From positions 17,249,501-17,313,500 of the forward strand of contig JAWUZG010000084.1 of assembly GCA_036785705.1 (NCBI GenBank): a DNA stretch of 64,000 bases. The letters are read 5' to 3'. The notes below the pieces were generated by a model, which saw only the letters and a program-made list of their open reading frames with translations, ran no database searches and was not told the DNA's origin. Shown here one piece after another: positions 61,986 through 64,000 of the stretch (positions are counted from its first letter, which is position 1; the number at the start of each line of letters is the position of its first letter). A program made the position numbers and the translations under genes. This DNA is from Acanthornis magna. Its lineage: Eukaryota; Chordata; Aves; Passeriformes; Acanthizidae.

Positions 61986-64000
61986 GAGTGGGTTGCATTT
62001 ATGAAGAGCTTTTTTACTGAGGATAAATTTGCAAATTTCTTTAGCTTTCAAATTGATGAGAATAGGTTACAGTGTGTGATATAAAATTATGTAGGGTTAC
62101 CATGCATGAGGGAAAATGCATGACATTGTCTAGTCTTTAAAACATTGCGCTCTGATTTTATAAGACTTTCAGACAGAGAAAAAACCCAATACAAACAAAA
62201 AATGAAGTATTTTCTGCTGCAAACATTTGTTTTCACCTTCTTTGTGTACTATTTTTCTCTCAGTTTGGGCTTTTGAGTTAGTTTTCTCCATCATGGGGGT
62301 GTTGCAGTGTTTTGGGTTTTTTCACTTTCATAGCATTAACAAGATTAGAAATATCACTGGATTTTGATTTTATGAAACTTTCATTGTTCTCAGGTGGGCA
62401 GTTCAGATATCTCTCATCTCTTCTTAAATTGAACTGAGATAGACCTTTTGAACTCACCTTATGATTGTGCATGAAACGAAATAGCTGCCTCCTGGTTCCA
62501 AACATGGTTTGAGCCATGGACTGCCCAGTTAGTGTTTTCCCCACTCTCCAAGGTAAGGGTGATGTGAGAATACTCTTTCTTGATTTATATTCTTCTCAAG
62601 AGTTTACCCACTTCCTAGACAATCTGTGTTTCTTATCAGCCCTGCATAAAGGACTTGATCAAGGCTTCTGACCATACCCATTTAAATGTAGCACTTCTGT
62701 AGCATTTACCCTGAGTCAGTGTATAAAGATGAGTTTTCTCCACCTCAGAAATATTTTATGGGTTTTGTAAAAGGGAGGGGGAATGTGAGTTTGAAATGTA
62801 TTGTTTTCATCTTATGCAAAGTTCACCCTGACAGTCGGCTGGTAAGGATCAAAGCTTCATATGGCATGTTGAAAGGTCAAAGCATGTATTAAATTGTGCA
62901 CTGAAAAATCAAAGCTTTGTAATTTACAGGCAATAGCTCAGAAATTCATACTTGAGGAGCAGGGTCAAAAGAAAGCTCTTATCCCTCTTAATTCACTTGG
63001 CAGCACAGTTCTTTTCCGTGTCATAGCAGTGCCTCCTGCTGCTGCTGCCATGAAGGTCTGTTGACATTTCTCCTAAAAATTTCAGGGCATGTAAGGTTCT
63101 GTGCTCTCGGTCTGCCTCCTGCTATGGCACACCTGTTTCAGGACTTGAGAAAAAAGTACTTTTGGAAATACTGAACAGCAATTTTTCTGTATCTCAATAT
63201 CCTCTTGGTAACATGCATAAAATATTGTCTATAACATGAAGCTTGTAAGGATTTGTGTTTGCAAATAAACCGCTGTGGTTTTAGAGATGTCTTTGTGAAA
63301 GATCTCAATTATATACTTACTTTATCCACGTAAACAATAAGAACTTCATAAAAAATAGAAGTTCTAAATTTGAAAAAGCATTTCAGTAATACTGATTTGC
63401 TTCAAAAATATCTCCCATCTTTATTGTAAAAATTTGAGACGATAATGGGTTATTGCAGCCTTGCTGACACAAAGGAGTTACATTGCTCTGGTTACAACCT
63501 AGGCATGGGTAAGGATTTAGTTAAATTGCTCAATATCCCATATGAATAGGTTTGGTTTATAACTGATTTACATGGATTTGTCTCAGTTCCGTTATTGAAT
63601 TAACTAGATCAGTAAAGGATTTGTATTACTTTTAACTACATCAATTTAAAAAATAACCTGAATTAAACTTGTGTAACATACTTTTGTAGACAAGGCCTAG
63701 GAATAGGAAAACTTTTCTTTTATCCTACTTGGGGCTTTGGTCTTACCTCACTTTTGCATACTCTTCTGTCCATGAAGGATGATTTCCAAAGTTTGTGGAG
63801 CCAGAGCGTAAGAGATCAAAATCGGTCTTTTATATAGACAATCTCTCTCCTACTATTGTTTTCAGTGCTAAATGTAGAGTGTATTAATGCAAAGCTTTAG
63901 TGATGACCTGGTTAGGGACACACTGGGGGAGTGGATATGCATTGTCTTCCTTAGTAGTCACTCTCAGAAATACAGAAGCGCTTCATCATGAGCCTGTTAC
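61986..64000. other. Unassigned non-coding DNA to the window end
   Basis: No gene or named repeat is recognised. The longest ORF is 88 codons (minus strand, 62278-62544) without a known family. Nothing suggests that a gene is cut by the window edge. Confidence 0.4.

Overview
This window reads as AT-rich, gene-poor DNA from a bird, most likely a songbird (Passeriformes). It carries no bacterial-style gene organisation. The ORFs are short, scattered and uniform on both strands, as expected of non-coding vertebrate DNA. The taxon call rests on two recognisable mobile elements. One is a SINE near 13.3-13.45 kb with a tRNA-Ile-like head joined to a CR1 LINE tail, the architecture of TguSINE1-type SINEs of passerines. 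The other is an avian ERVL-type LTR at about 1.02-1.50 kb. Both calls come from remembered consensus sequences, not a database search.

Layout. 1-1.5 kb: unassigned sequence, then a minus-strand LTR that appears to have lost its core promoter. 1.5-13.3 kb: mostly unassigned, with a possible ancient repeat scrap at 6.6 kb. 13.3-13.75 kb: the SINE, an 18-bp palindrome at its 3' edge and a polypurine tract. 19.8 kb: an 11-bp minisatellite. 23.6 kb: a MIR-like SINE. 24.7-25.1 kb: a diverged 47-bp duplication and a (TTTTG)n microsatellite. 31.4 kb: an A-rich microsatellite. 33.9-37.2 kb: two copies of one ancient amniote repeat tail and two local tandem duplications. 39.6-42.1 kb: the richest segment, with a MIR-like SINE followed by a roughly 2.2-kb minus-strand fossil of a CR1/L3-type LINE, in which pieces of the ORF1 esterase, the reverse transcriptase and the 3' tail can be read in order. 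43.0 kb: an (ATC)n/(ATT)n array. 45-47.4 kb: another MIR copy and weaker repeat scraps. 48.5-48.9 kb: a pyrimidine-rich tract. 53.0-54.0 kb: ancient palindromic repeat fragments. 54.56-54.88 kb: a probable solo LTR, minus strand. 55-64 kb: unassigned apart from a poly-A run at 61.96 kb.

I could not support any protein-coding exon, tRNA, rRNA, snoRNA, microRNA, CpG-island promoter or CRISPR array. The window is best read as intergenic or deep-intronic DNA built on old amniote repeats (MIR, CR1/L3 LINE, palindromic elements) with a few younger avian insertions (SINE, LTRs). No new biological system is evident. The most rewarding items are the structured LINE fossil, the SINE as a lineage marker, the two LTRs and several perfect hairpin-forming inverted repeats.
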